Assembly: GCA_021464245.1 (NCBI GenBank)
Contig: JADCRB010000007.1
Location: 744,001-808,000 of the forward strand
Source: Carallia brachiata
Taxonomy: Eukaryota > Streptophyta > Magnoliopsida > Malpighiales > Rhizophoraceae
Reading direction: 5' to 3'
DNA: 64,000 nt
Shown: positions 20,664 to 34,000 of the stretch, one piece after another
How the letters are laid out: every line of letters begins with the position of its first letter
Numbering within the stretch: position 1 is the stretch's first letter
The notes under the pieces: generated by a model
The model's input: only the letters and a program-made list of their open reading frames with translations
What the model was told of the DNA's origin: nothing
The model's database searches: none
Made by a program: the position numbers and the translations under genes

Positions 20664-22602
20664 TGAAGATGAACATTGATCTGAATGCAAGCAATGATAC
20701 TTGTTTGGTTGAAACAGATGAAGTTTCAGAGCCATATATTGGTATAGAATTTTGAACAAATGAAAAAGCACATGCATTTTATTTGCAATATGCTAAGCAT
20801 GTTGGATTTGGAATCTCAATAATTGCTAGTCGACGTTCTAAGATATCTGGTGGCTTCATTGATGTTAGATTTGCATGCACTCGATATGTTGTTAAGAGAG
20901 AATCTAATAATGCTAATCCTCGACTTGGAGTTAAAATTGATTGCAAAACATTTTTACATGTGAAAAGAAAAAATGAATGGGATACGGTACGTTCAAAATT
21001 TTATTATGGAGCATAATCATGAACTGTTACCTAGTTATTAGAGAGGAAGCATATCATTTTTCTTGTCATAGGAGGTTTCCTTTGGAAGATAAAAATAATA
21101 TGGACATGTTGAATGCAGTTCAGATACGACCTATTAAGATTTTTGCAGCAATAGCTAAACAATATGGTCGGTATGAAAATGCTGTTTGCATAGAAAAAGA
21201 TGTAAGAAATTACCTTGATAAACAAAAGCGTTTGGCTTTGGAGGGAAGGCGATGCTAATGCCATGCTCGAGCATTTCATTCAAATGCAAGAAAAGAACTC
21301 TTCTATGCAATTGGTTTAGATAAAGAGCAACAGTTAAGAAATGTTTTTTTGGGTTGATGCTGAAGGGAAGGAAGACTACAAGAAATATAGTGATGTTGTT
21401 TTATTTGACACTAGATACATCACCAACAAATACAAGATGTATTTTGCCCCGTTTATTGGAGTTAATAATCATTTTCATTCTATATTACTCAGATGTGCAT
21501 TATTTTCAAATGAGAGTCAGGATACTTTTACTTGGTTGATCAAAACATGGCTTAGGGCTATGAGTGGACAGTCTCCTCAAGCAATCTTAACTGACCAAGA
21601 TAAAGTCATAAAAGCCGCAATAGCAAAGGTGTTTCCCTATGCTCGACACCGTTTTTGTTTATGGCACATATTGAAAAAACTTCCTAAAAAAATTAGTCAT
21701 GTGATGCAAAAACATTCGTGTTTTATGGGAAATTTTAAAAGGTGCATATATAGATCATGGACTGAAGAAAAGTTTGAGAATCGATGGTGGTTAATGGTTC
21801 AGAAATATGAGCTTCATAAGAATGAATGGGTCCAATCTCTTTATGAGGATCGTGAGCATTGAGTGCCACTCAAAAATCTGAAAGTATCAATTCTTTTTTG
21901 ATAAATAAGTGAACAAGAAGACAATTCTCAAGAAATTTGTTGAGAAGTACAAAAAAGTTCTAAAAGATAGGGAAAAAGAGGAAGCTATTGCTAATTTTAA
22001 TACTTGGCATAAGGTTCCACCTCTGAAGTCTCTATCTCTATTTAAAAAGTAATTGTCAACAATGTACATTAATGCGATATTTAAAAAATTTCAAGTTGAA
22101 GTTTTGGGAGTTTCTGAATGTTTCGCTAAAAAGGAAAAAGAAGATTAAACAACTCTTGTATTTAAGGTTGAGGATTTTGAGCAAAAAGAAGAGTTTGTTA
22201 TTGTTTGGAATAGAATTCAAGATGGAATTTGTTGCTTGTGGCACTCTTTTGAGTATAAAGGATTTCTTTGTAAACATATCTTATCTGTGCTTCATAATTT
22301 GGGAATAGTTGAGATCCCAAGGCAATATATATATTAAGTAGGTGGACCAAGAGTGCCAACAAAAGAGGAGGTGATGAAAGAATCAAAGTATCAGGAGCAA
22401 AAACACAATACATTGTGTTTATTAACTACACAAATTAATGAGGCTGCATCATTTTCGAAGAATTGTTATGATTTTGCATATCCTGCTCTAGTAGAAATTT
22501 TGAATAAATGTACTAGGATCAATGAATCGTGTAGACAACCAAGAAGATGGATTGTAAATGAGCACTATGAATATGATAGTGGTAAGAAAAGAAAATTATG
22601 AC
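20664..22602 (+). pseudogene. FAR1/FRS-type MULE transposase, disrupted
   Basis: Starts MKMNIDLN at 20664. The FAR1 zinc-binding domain is visible (EKAHAFYLQYAKHVGFGIS, CTRYVVKRESNNANP and after a frame change EHNHELLP). The MULE transposase domain is 21341-21862: VDAEGKEDYKKYSDVVLFDT gives the first catalytic Asp, AILTDQDKVIKAAIAKVFPY the second, followed by RFCLWHILKKLP. A SWIM-like zinc-finger remnant, CCLWHSFEYKGFLCKHILS, lies near 22228-22285, and a C-terminal piece ends at 22602. Stops after GIEF (20751), after HELLPSY, at 21256, at 21860 and later, plus several frame shifts, break it. FAR1/FHY3 transcription factors descend from such transposases; here the position between Mutator TIRs shows a transposon copy rather than a domesticated gene. 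Confidence 0.8.
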
Positions 22603-23808
22603 AACAACAATGTTTATGATCTTATGGTACTTGATCCACCTGTTGCAAGGACCAAAGGTGCTCCTAAGAGGATTGAGAGTGGTATTGAAAATAAGTACAA
22701 AAATCAATATAAAAGACAAAAGAAAAAGGTATTTTTAAAACTTATTCAATAGCTTATTCTTTTTCATACTTTCTTGCTTTGTTTATGTAATAATTTATCC
22801 TAAATAAATAATTATCTTTAGGCTTGTGTATTGCAGGGGAATGTAAAATCAAGTACCATTGTTGCTCTTGGTGATGTTCAACAGTCAAAAGAAAATGACA
22901 GAGAGCATCATTTTCTTTCAATTGAGAAACTTATTTAATATTCACTATGTTATCTTGATTTATTATCAACTTATTAATTGCTTACATTTTTTTTTTTCAC
23001 ATGTCTTAGGAAGCTACTACTTTGTGGACCTCCAATTCAAATAGCTAAGTTGTTGAATATTCTCAAAAAGATATAATAATTTTGTTCTTTATTGATTTGT
23101 AAAATATGTCATATATCTCAAATATAATCCATGTTTTAATAGTTTTAGGTATGATGGACTTACTATTCGACGAGAATTGGAATTTGATTTTGCACAATAA
23201 TATCGAAACAATGCAACATTGAAGGATTATGTTTTAATTTCATGAAAGATTGAAGTATCATATAAAGAACTATTTTTGAGTTTATTACATATGAACTCTT
23301 GTTTATAAGATAATTAACGACAATAGAACATAAAGAAAGTCAACTCTCTCTCTCTTTTTTTTTGTGTTTTACCATTATGTCATTTTAATTTCACAACTCT
23401 CATTTTTTTGTGTTTTGTAAGTTGAATTTACAAGGATGAACGATGTTAGCACAAATAACAAAAGAATAAGTAAAAGGAAAAAATTAGGAGATACAGAAAA
23501 TAGTCTTAAAGTATGTATAGGCAGTAAAAAAAATTTTTACCAAAAAAAATGGAAAAAAATTGAAATTAAAAATTAGGGCAATATTAAGTACATTTAAAAT
23601 AATATTAAGTATATTTAAGATTTAATTTTTAAAAAAAATTAACTATTTGTTAGAGGATAAATTTATTTTATAACTACTCCATAATTATTTTCTATATCTT
23701 CATAGTCAAACTCTAAATAAAATTTTAATTTTATTATTTTAAATATAATTTTTAGAAAGTCAAGTTAATTACGATTGTGCCATTTTAATTTCCACGGCCC
23801 TCTAACTT

Positions 23809-24309
23809 GGGGATAAATATTTTTAAAGTCCTAAACCTTTAGATTTTTTTACGTTTGAGTCCTAAACCTTTTTAACATTTCATTTGAGTCCTAAATCTTT
23901 TTATTTTTTACTATATCAGTCCTTTAAATTACGAAAAGTAGTCAATCTATTAATAAGTGAGTTTAATTTAATAAAAATCATTTAAAAAAACTTAAATACA
24001 TGAGTTAAATATTTTTTTCATCAACAAAATATGCATATTAAATATTTTTTTAATCAACAAATATACGAATTAAATAGGCAACATGTATATTTTTTATAAA
24101 AAAGACATTCAATTCATATATTTAATCTTTTTTAAATAATTTTTTGTAAAGTTAAAATTATTTTTTAATAGATTGATCACTTTTATTAAACAGAGGGACT
24201 AATTTGGTAGAAAATCAAAAAATTTAGGACTCAAATGAAATATCAAAAAGGTTTAGGACTCAAACGTAAAAAAACCTAAAAGTTTAGGACTAAAAAAATC
24301 CTTATCCCC
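23809..24309. mobile_element. nested MITE inside the MULE 3' terminal region
   Basis: It opens GGGGATAA and closes TTATCCCC; the arms are inverted for about 120 bp and carry CCTAAACCTTT and TTTGAGTCCTAAA blocks. The flanking TCTAACTT occurs at 23801-23808 and 24310-24317; depending on where the G/C bases are assigned, the duplication is 8 to 11 bp. It splits a copy of the MULE terminal repeat at CCCTCTAACTTG. The terminus GGGATAA and the internal phrases resemble the elements at 19181 and 60771. Confidence 0.85.
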
Positions 24310-24608
24310 TCTAACTTGTATCATCCAGGTAAAAGTTTGAAGCAAATTAACAAATGACAAGTGGCAAGTTAAGAGGGTACATGGCATTTGTGCAATTGAA
24401 TATGAAAAAAGTAAAATTTTAATTTTATTATTTTAAATAAAATTTTAAAAATTCCAATTAATTACGATTGTGCCATTTTAATTTTCACTACCCTCTAACT
24501 TGTATTATCCAGTTGCAAGTTTGCAGCAAATTAACAAATGACAAGTGGCAAGTTAAGAAGGTGAAGGTAAAAGTGAAGGTAAATTTCGTCTATTACTAAC
24601 AATCCCCC

Positions 24609-26990
24609 TTTAGAAAATAAGTAATGTTAAATGGACGTGACGATTTTTGACACTGTAACAATGTAAACTACTAATAATACAATCATTATATAATCTCCCT
24701 GTTTTTGTTGGGGGTAATAAATGGCTATGGTTACATTTTTCAGATAGGTGTCTGGTGTCCCTCGTCTATCTAAGTTGTCCGATGCTAAATGGCCGAACTC
24801 TCTCAATTCAGCAGTTTAGGAGTCCAGCAATGTCTTGTCAAGTTGTCATGGTCCTCCTGAAATCAGCGTGCAAGCCAATTAAGATTTAGATTTAAGCTAT
24901 GTCCAGGATCCGTTACATTGTACGATAATTAATTTGTGGTTTTTCATTTCCATGCAATGGATTTGCCACTTTGCACGACAAAATGTCATAATTCCGCCCA
25001 TCTGTACTCTTGCTACTTACACTATATAAGAAAGCAAAGAACACATAAGACAATTCTATAACAAGACAAATGAATAATGTGGACAGCTGGACACCTACGA
25101 GGACATTAATAAGAAACTCAAATTAGATTTTATCTACGTGCTTTTTAGTCTTAAAAAAGTTAGAGAATATTTAATTTTACTGTTACTAATTATTATTATT
25201 ATTGTTAATTATTAATTATTATTATTAATTATTAATTATTATTACAGATTATTATTACTAATAAATAAAATAAAATCATAATATTTAGTTAAATTAAAAT
25301 TAATTATTTTTGATTAAATAATAAAATAACTATTCTCGATATCTTTTTTTTGATTTTATTAAAATAAATTATCTTTTCACTATTAACTAATATAAATTAA
25401 TATTACAAAATTATTTCTCATATATTTATAAAAAAAATTTATTAAATATGTAACTTGAAGATTAATTACAATTTATAATAAATATTATTTTTTAAAAATA
25501 TTATATGTATTATATAAATGACGATACTTAAGAAAATATTATTATTTTTACAAATGAAAGAAAAGAGAAAAAGACAACAGGGGCCAACAGGGACGAATTA
25601 AAAATAAAAAAGTAATGTTTTAGCTTTCCTCCCTTTTGATAGAATTTTAACCCAAAAAAAATATTATTTTACTTTTCCTTTACTGTTCACAAAGATAAGT
25701 TTAAAAAAAAAAATTGTTGCTTTAGCGTCTTAGCCGTTCGTTGCTTAAAAACAAAAAAGCATCCCTTCCATCTCCATTTACTTCTTGCAGGCGTGTACAT
25801 CCCTCCCCATCTCCATGTCTTTTTCTAAGGCCAATTTTGCAATTATTCTTTTTATTAGCTGCTGTTCAAAATAAAAAATAAAAGAATTTTTATTTTTTTT
25901 ATCAGCAGTATTTGTAAGTTTTATCAGCAACAATAACCTCTAAAAAAAATAACTAAACACCACTTTATCTTATTTTTTATTTTCAACAATAACAACACTC
26001 TTCGTCAACAAATCAAACACCCCTTAATCACAAACAAAAATAAGGACTATGGCGAGCAAGTGACAGCGAATCCCTGCTCCCCCCCCCCCCTTAAAAAAAA
26101 CTATATAAAAGGCTGAAAGTCTCTTTGTTACTGGGCTTCGCCCAGTCCTCTCGGCTTCCTCACATTTAGTGCACTATGTGATGCTCAAACAAAGCATGGG
26201 CCCACGGTACTGGTCCGTGAACATTAACTTGGCAACCTAAACTAGTTTCGGCTGAGTTCTGCAACTATGGGCCCATTTGCCTGATGGGCAGACAGACCCA
26301 GGGAAGCAGAGGGTCCGCAAATGTGGTTTCGAATTTCCATATCAATTGGAAAATCGCGTGAACACAGTCAAAAAGAAAAGGAAAATTGTGTGAACAAAAG
26401 TGGGCATGCGAAGAATATTTTATATTTGTTAGATCAGATAACTAAGTGTATAGTATGGTCTTTCTTTTTTTTCAATTATTAAAAAATAATTTATCGTTAG
26501 TATGAAGGTTATCTCATTTGTGAGTCAATACCATAGATCGTTTATTGACGTCTATATTCAATCTCCCTTATAAAGAGAACTCTCCATCCAAACACTGATG
26601 GGTCCAAGTGTGATTCTTCCACAGTTCACCCAATGTATCAAATCTTATTTTCATAGTCGGCTGTAACCAGATTTTTCAAAGCCATTTTTGGGCGAGAACA
26701 CCCAACTACATCAACTAAGGGAGATTGTGTAGTACGAGAATTCGAACTTGGGTCGATTGCGAGAGACACACGTCGAAATATCATTCGAACTACCACGTCA
26801 TATGGTTATAGTACGTTCTTTTTGATCCAACAATTATGGTCTCTTTCATAAGTAAACTTTGTGTGTGCATAATCATCTTTCTCATGAGATCCATAAGAGA
26901 ATTAGGCAAAACAAGCAGAATTATTTTTCGTTTTGATGGGATTAAAAAAAAAAAACACAGCACAACAAACGAAATAATAATAATATAACG
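24609..26990. other. AT-rich spacer with simple repeats
   Basis: It contains a (TTA)n/(TAATTAT)n tract at about 25185-25265, a C11 run near 26080 and stretches of poly(A). Bases 26690-26810 resemble the ends of known plant repeats (ATTCGAACTTGGGTCG) but have no partner here. No gene seen. Confidence 0.5.
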
Positions 26991-26995
26991 AATCC

Positions 26996-27892
26996 TTTTT
27001 TTTTATCAAAGAGAAATATTATCGGATTAAATTGCAAAAATCAGTACAAATGACTAACACATGCTAAAACCCAAACTACCTCACAAAAGCAATTATATAC
27101 ATAAGAGACAATCCCAAGCCATCACAAACAAAACACTAAAAGCCCACAACCAATAGTCCACAATAGCAACCCAAACCGTTGCCCAACGCAGCCCCCCTAC
27201 ACAAGCCCCATACAGACCAAAGGGAAAGCACAAGCCCAAGCCCAAAGCTTGGGGAAGTAAAGCCTGCATGGGGATAAGACAGGCCGAAGCCCAACTGACC
27301 CAAGAGTTTGAGAAGCATGAAGCTTCCAGACACACTCACTCCAAGCGATAACACTGGCGCCAAGGGCCTACAAGGGTGCAACATGACAACATAGCCAATT
27401 CAGCACAATCGCTAAAGCGCACACCGAAAGCGCTAAACCATACATTGCAGAGGACCACAAGAGGCTGACAGGAGAGAGACGACTGTAGATCGGAGGGAGG
27501 CACTGGTAACCAAAACGGCAGCCTAGGAATAGCCAAGTCTCCAATGTGAAACCGCATATACAAGGCATCGGGAGACCAAAAGAGAGCATAGAGAGCCACC
27601 GAGCAGGAAAAAAACAAAGCATCCCCCACCTCCAAGTCCGAACGACGGAGAGGCAGGGGAGACCACCAAACGCCAAGGACCTGCTCAGCAGAAGATGCAT
27701 CGAAATCAAACGATTGACGAATAAAGAACGAAAACAGCAACTGCACAGCTCACTAAGGAGCACAAAGTCCACGGAGGGGTACCAAACGACCGAGATGGCC
27801 GACGAAACTGACTGAAAAGCACAAGCGGCCCCTGATGGTACTCAGAACCTCTCGGCGTACATTAGCAAAGCTAACGTACGTTAAGAGGTACT
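26996..27892 (-). mobile_element. probable non-LTR retroposon remnant
   Basis: On the minus strand a ~900-bp segment with much higher GC content than its flanks ends in TTTCTCTTTGATAAAAAAAA, the poly(A)-type tail of plant LINE/SINE copies. Flanks ATAACGAATCC (26985-26995) and ATAACGGATCC (27894-27904) look like a target duplication with one mismatch. Open frames on both strands (27093-27772) have no motif I recognise and no reverse transcriptase signature. It could be a 5'-truncated LINE or a retrotransposed transcript. Confidence 0.45.
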
Positions 27893-28870
27893 AATAACGG
27901 ATCCACTTCATACGAATGGTTAAATGAACAGGTTAACTTAAAAAAAAAAAATGCTTTAATTTATAATATTATAACCAACATATTTTTTGTTTAATAAAAA
28001 AATTTATTATAAATATGTTAATTTTTAAATAATTTTTCTGGCAATGAGGTCAAATCTTTTAGATAATGTCATTAAGATTTGAATTTAATTGATAAATATA
28101 AAAAATATGTCAAATTAATATTAAATTATTTAAATGAAATAATATCATCAACGCCTTTATAAACACGATTTTTTATCAGCCGAAAAAACAAAATTGTACA
28201 GCCAATATTCATTACCAGAAAACAATAGTCACAATTCGAACACGTATGCAAGGAAAAGAAAAAAAAAAAAAAAAGGAAAGTAAAAAACGATATATGCTCT
28301 TTTTTTTTTTTGTCATAAGAAAACGATATGTTCTTCCGAGACACCAGTTGACAGGGAAAAGACAAGCACAAAACCACCGGTCGGTCTCCACCTAGAGCCT
28401 ACCCCCACTTCACAGGGACTACTTTGTCTTGCAGCGGCCGCGGCGAGGCGACCGGTGGCAAATGGCTTCGCATGAACCCCCAAACCGCCTAATTTGCACC
28501 CTCTAATTAATTGTTTCCTCCATCCTCCAACTGTCGAAATTTCAGTCCTTACAACACCGGGTATTGGCCATTTCTAGCCATTTTATTCTCGTTATGTGAT
28601 GATTCCTTCCTTGTTCTTGAAACCAAGATGCTTGGCTCCATGTGGGGTCTTAATGCAATCCATGAAAGGAAGTTAAAGTTTTAGTTTTTATTCTTTACTC
28701 CAATGGCTAACTTTGTCTTTTGTTGACTTGTGTTTTACTCTTATCCAGTGCTTTCCCCTTTTTTTTTCTGGTTCTTTTTCCTAAATTTTCTGAGTTTCCA
28801 AACTGGAAGTTGCTGCTCTTTTTTCCTTTGATTGATTGGGGTCTCCAGTTTTTTGTGTTGAATTGGAGAA

Positions 28871-31066
28871 ATGGGCTCTGCTTGTGCATTTGCTTCTTTG
28901 ATTAAAATTTCTCCTTCAGTTTCACTTCACCAACCATACCGGCTTCCTATTCCTGAATTTGGTCAACACTTATCTATGAAAGTTAGCCCTACAGTTTCTG
29001 GGGTTTCTACTGTAATCTGCAGCCACCAGAACCCTAAAGCCTCAAACTTTATTCCTGCGAGACCACGTCGGGAATTTAGGTTAGTGAAATCAGTGGAATT
29101 GGACCGGTTTGTAGCGAGTGATGATGAAGATGAAATGAGTGAAGGGTTTTTTGAGGCAATTGAAGAGCTTGAGAGAATGACCCGCGAACCCTCCGATGTT
29201 TTAGAGGAAATGAACGAGAGGCTATCAGCTAGAGAATTGCAATTAGTATTGGTCTACTTCTCTCAAGAGGGGAGAGACTCGTGGTGTGCACTTGAGGTGT
29301 TTGATTGGCTAAGAAAGGGGAACCGAGTCGATAAGGAAACCATGGAGCTTATGGTTTCAATAATGTGTAGCTGGGTTAAGAAGTTGATTGAAGGAGAACA
29401 TGATGTTGGGGATGTGATTGACTTGCTTGTGGACATGGAATGTGTGGGGTTGAAGCCAAGTTTCAGTATGATCGAAAAGGTCATATCTTTGTATTGGGAG
29501 ATGGGAGAAAAGGAGAGAGCAGTTTTGTTTGTGAAGGAGGTTTTGAGACGGGGAATTGCATATTCAGAGGATGATGGGGAAGGACAGAAAGGAGGACCAA
29601 CTGGATATCTTGCTTGGAAGATGATGGTAAGCTTCTATTGTGTGGTTACAACATAGTATTTAGTTATTTTTATTTGGACATTTGGATTTCTATTGTCATT
29701 AGAAGGTGTGTCAAAGATTCAAGAGTGCATAACTGAATAGCGTCTTAGATACTGCAGTGTTGGGGTTGCCTTCCTCTTCACCACACTGCATTGCTTGGAT
29801 AGTTACTATCATACGGTGCTGGAGTTTGCTTGGGCTTTGTTTTCAGGCTTAGTTTTCTGTATGTCACTGGTGGAATTTCTCATGGCTTGTTTTAACTGTT
29901 TGTGATAGCTTCCTGAGACTGCTGAAATTTCTAATTTTTGTTTAAGCAGTGCCAAGGTATAAGTTATTATAGCATGATCAGCCTGAAGAGAAAGAAATTT
30001 AGTGGATATTTTAGTAGTTTTTGCTATCTAGGTTGTTCTTACAATATATCTGTCAGAATGAATGTGTATCGTCCTAATTTAAGGACTTGCCTATTAGATT
30101 TGAGCTTATGATGAGTGATTTATAGTTTTTCATTCACTGTTGAAAAGATGATTTACCCTTTATAGTTATATCTGAATGGGAAAGGTTGATGTTAAAGTTT
30201 AGACCATTTCCACACATCCTTCCGTTTGCTCCAGCATGAATATCTTTGAAACCAGAGGATGTTTTACAAATGACAACTTGAAATCTCCTGTCAGGTTGAT
30301 GGAAATTACAATGAGGCAGTAAAATTCGTAATTCAGCTTAGAGAAACTGGGTTGAAGCCTGAGGTCTACTCCTACCTGATTGCAATGACAGCTGTAGTCA
30401 AAGAGCTGAATGAATTTGCAAAAGCTTTGCGGAAGTTAAAGGTTTATACAAAGTCTGGCTTCACTGCTGAACTTGATGCAGAAAATGTGGGACTTATTGA
30501 GAATTATCAGACAAATCTTCTTGCTGATGGTACTCTTGTCGAACTGGGTGCTTCAGGAGGGAAGTCCCTCCCTTCGCGGTGTGGTTCACGAGCGGCTTCT
30601 TGCTATGTACATTTGTGCTGGCCGTGGACTTGACGCTGAAAGGCAGTTGTGGGAAATGAAGCTTGTGGGTAAAAAGGCTGATGAAGACCTTTATGATATA
30701 GTTTTAGCTATCTGTGCTTCCCAAAAGGAGGCTAGTGCCATAGCACGGTTGCTTACCAGAATAGAGGTTGCAAACTCTATGCGGAAGAAAAAGGCATTAT
30801 CGTGGTTGTTGAGAGGTTACGTGAAAGGAGGACATCATGATGAGGCTGCAAAAGCTCTAACTAAGATGCTTGATGCGGGCTTGTGTCCAGATTATTTAGA
30901 CAGGGTGGCTGTGCTGCAGGGACTTAGGAAAAATATCCAACACTGGGAACACGTCGAATCTTACCTGAAGCTTTGTAAGCGCCTATCCGATGCAAACCTT
31001 ATTGGACCTTCTCTTGTGTACCTGTATATGAAGAAACATAAGCTTTGGATCATGAAGATGCTGTGA
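28871..31066 (+). CDS. pentatricopeptide-repeat protein, chloroplast type (At2g30100-like)
   Basis: Two exons, 28871-29626 and 30295-31066, joined in phase at KMM|VDGNYNEA across a GT-AG intron. The N terminus (MGSACAFASLIKIS, then Ser/Arg-rich) fits a plastid transit peptide. The helical body has PPR-like units: ALEVFDWLRKGNRVDKETME, VEMECVGLKP-like VDMECVGLKPSFSMIEKVIS, VIQLRETGLKPEVYSYLIAM, and after the break GVVHERLLAMYICAGRGLDA. It ends LYMKKHKLWIMKML. PPR proteins bind organelle RNA; the exact target is unknown. Between about 30525 and 30545 the frame changes from phase 1 to phase 2 (one extra or two missing bases), giving LSNWVLQEG after LADGT. The downstream frame is clearly conserved, so this is probably a sequence error. 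The ORF continues without other stops. Confidence 0.8.
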
Positions 31067-34000
31067 GTGGCTCCCCAATCCCATGTTTCATTGGAAGTTT
31101 GTTGAACATTGAGTCTCGCAAAGGTCCGGTTTTTGTTTGACAAGAATCTGACACCACGGCCCAATTGCACAAAGTTCTTCAATGCAAAGTTTGTATGGAT
31201 AAGTCGCTGCAGAGTGGTATAGTGATATTGAATGGACGAGTGTCTTGTGTAGATATGTGTATTCTGTAACAAGATAAACGACGTTCTATATAAAAAATGT
31301 AAGCAATCAACCGCATATAAGTCGTACAGACAACAGATATAATACTGTTTTTCTCTTTTATGCCATTACAGTCCCATGTTTCACTTTCTTATAAATAATA
31401 AATGACAACTTAATAATGGATGTACAGTGATCTGAATTGTTGGATTATAAAAACTATATTGAATTTAAAAAAAAAATCATTAGATATCGTGTGATAGACT
31501 GTATATTTTATTAAACGTATTCACATAATTAAATTCTGCGTATCTCACTAAGTATGTCTCATTAAATTCTATGCTTACTATATATTTTTGCCTGATTGCA
31601 TCTTTTATCAATTGTTCTATGGTTGCCGAGCTAGGAGAGAGCATGCGGAAAGTCCTTGGATCCTGCATGTAATTTCGGCTGGCCGAGTCCAATTATCTAT
31701 TGTGTTCTTGCTCGTGTCCCATAATCTTTAGTTGAGCTCAATGGACAACTTGACAAGGATAAGCTTGTTTTCCCCGAAGCAGGTCATCGATTTTAACTCC
31801 AGCTGTTAAGCCTTAAAGCATCGACTCTAGTAGGGCCTTAATATTGTCGTCCCGAAGTTGAGACATAAAGTTGCCAATATTTTGGCCACACAGAAAGGAA
31901 AAAGACGTGAAAATTGGAACTTATCCACCATTGGATGGTTGAAGGTGTTGTTGTGGCACCTTTCTGAGCCACTTGATCAGTTTGTTGTTCATACAAATGA
32001 GGTTAATTAGTTGGTATGGACATGTCATGTCTCGTTCCGACATTCACGTATCATATCTTAACATTCTAACTTGATATGCTTGTCTTTAAGTTGCCCCTTT
32101 TTGCATGTCCAAAGGTTCTCAAATTATTTCACCAAGTGGCTGCATTATTACAAAGTGTTTTCTATTAAACCAAGTATTTCCCTATTAAAAATTCACAAAA
32201 ACCTGAAAGTGGGTGAGTTTGGATTACTATTTTAATCATTAGGGGGGAAATAGAGAAGAGAGAGAGAGAGAGAGGGAGAGAGAGTTGTAAATTATTGGCC
32301 GCTCTTTATGCTAACTCAATATCTCAATATTGTTGTATAGTTATGAAGAGAAAATGTTTGTATATTTTTTGGTATTTTAATCGTTATTTTAAGTGAAATA
32401 AAATTGATAATATTTATAATAAAAAATAATAATTTTTAATTTTTGTTATAAAATTATTAATTTTATTGTAAAAATTGTCAATCTTATTATATTTAGAACT
32501 TTTGGCGCACCAAAAATCTAAACATATATTGGTGCTGAACGAAAATGCATTTATGTTCCCTTGGAACTACCTTCTCTACTCTTTCAAATTCGAGGGTTAC
32601 CTGCTTATGTGAAACGGGGTTGTTCCAATGTTATTATCAAATGAAGTCTTTAAGCCCTTGTCTCTATTTTCCTTGTCAGTTTGGACGACAGGCCATGGCC
32701 AATGGGTATATATTCTCTACAGCATAGTGTTTATTTCAACGGGGGCTTTTGCAACTTGCACAAAAATGTGTAGACAAATGTTTAAGCTTTTCAACTTCGA
32801 ATAATGTTGTCTTTTAACCGCACATAGAAACGCATGATAATAAAGAGACATCAGATTCCTTCCTACGTCTATGAAACTATTACATTTATAATATAGGAGA
32901 AATGGTTAGTTTATATCAGTCTTACACTTATTTTTATTTTTTTATCGTAAAAAGATTATTTTTATGACTAAAAATAATAATTATTAAATTATAATAAAAT
33001 AATTTTTATATTGCATTAAACGGAAAAAAAAGTTAAAGATTAAGAAAAGAAAGAGCACTCCCAGCCCACACAACTTAACAAAGGGTTTATTATATCTATG
33101 TACCAACCTAAGGATGAATATTTCCATTTCTTTACAGCAATTATTGATTCTTGACCTGACCCTTGCATGTGTCACCTAGGTTTCGTGGGGCTTTAATATG
33201 TTCGGCTGATGAAATTGGGCTGATGTAATTGATTGAAAACAAAACTGGTGGCGGCTAAGTGCAAGCCAATGTGTGATTTGGACATCTCACCGGTAAACCA
33301 AATACACATCTCTTAATATGTCAAAAAAAATACACATCTCTTAACACCATATACTCGTTGGAAAGTTCTATTTATCTCCTTTTGTGTTTATTACAAAGGA
33401 AAAAAAAAAAAAGTAGGTTTCTAGAATTGAGTTTCTACTTAAATGCAATAACACTTATATTTTGTGTAATAAGAGTTTTATTTTGTGCAATAAAAAAATA
33501 TATGAAAAATCTGTGTTTTTTTTGTTGTACAAAATGAAATTCTTGTTGCATAATATATAAATGTTGTTGCATTCGAACAAAAATTCAATTCTAGAATTCT
33601 AATGACACCCTATTACAAATTGCATATGCACACACGCGAATTTTTTATTCGTGATTGATAAAATGTGTAGATTTAATAAAGATAACATGAAATTCATCAA
33701 AATAGAATGTAAACTAAATTATTTTTATACGATCATCATTTACAGAATTGAGAAATAAAATTAATAATTACTTATTTATGTGAAAAATATCAATATAATA
33801 ATGAGATGTAAGAACTTAGAAGAGTGAAAACAATGTTTTTCTTACCATGGGAACTAAACCACAAAAATTATTATTCCTAACAGTTGACCCAAAAATTGTT
33901 ATTCTAGTTGAGATCACTGACTCCATTGCAAGGTGTGGATCTATTCTGTATTGATAAGAACTATGAATTGATTCATTATGCTTATCTGAATTGTTTCTTG

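Larger units (their letters stand above)
19911..24608 (+). mobile_element. Mutator-like element (MULE) with FAR1-type transposase remnant
   Basis: The left end GGAGATTGCTAGCAACAGAC and the reverse complement of the right end, GGGGGATTGTTAGTAATAGA, start inverted repeats that stay aligned for about 230 bp. They share AACTTGCCACTTGTCA, AATCGTAATTAATTG and AAATAATAAAATTAAAATTTTAC. A 9-bp target duplication flanks it: TCTAGAAAA at 19902-19910 and TTTAGAAAA at 24609-24617, one mismatch. Nine-base duplications and long TIRs are the Mutator signature. Inside lie a degraded FAR1-like transposase, an (AG)n tract, and near the right end a second TIR copy split by a nested MITE. The many stops show the element can no longer make its own transposase. 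Confidence 0.88.

Noticed and set aside
20664..22602. FAR1/FRS host transcription-factor gene
   Set aside because: It lies between Mutator TIRs with a 9-bp target duplication and contains many stops, so it is a transposase remnant.
27093..27815. Several 80-136 residue ORFs on both strands
   Set aside because: GC-rich insertion keeps many frames open by chance; no motif such as reverse transcriptase or endonuclease could be seen.
28871..31066. Calling the PPR, EOL2, MRH1-like, glutaredoxin and E1 genes pseudogenes
   Set aside because: Each has only one or two one-base slips, often beside homopolymers, with conserved protein continuing in the next frame; sequence error is more likely.
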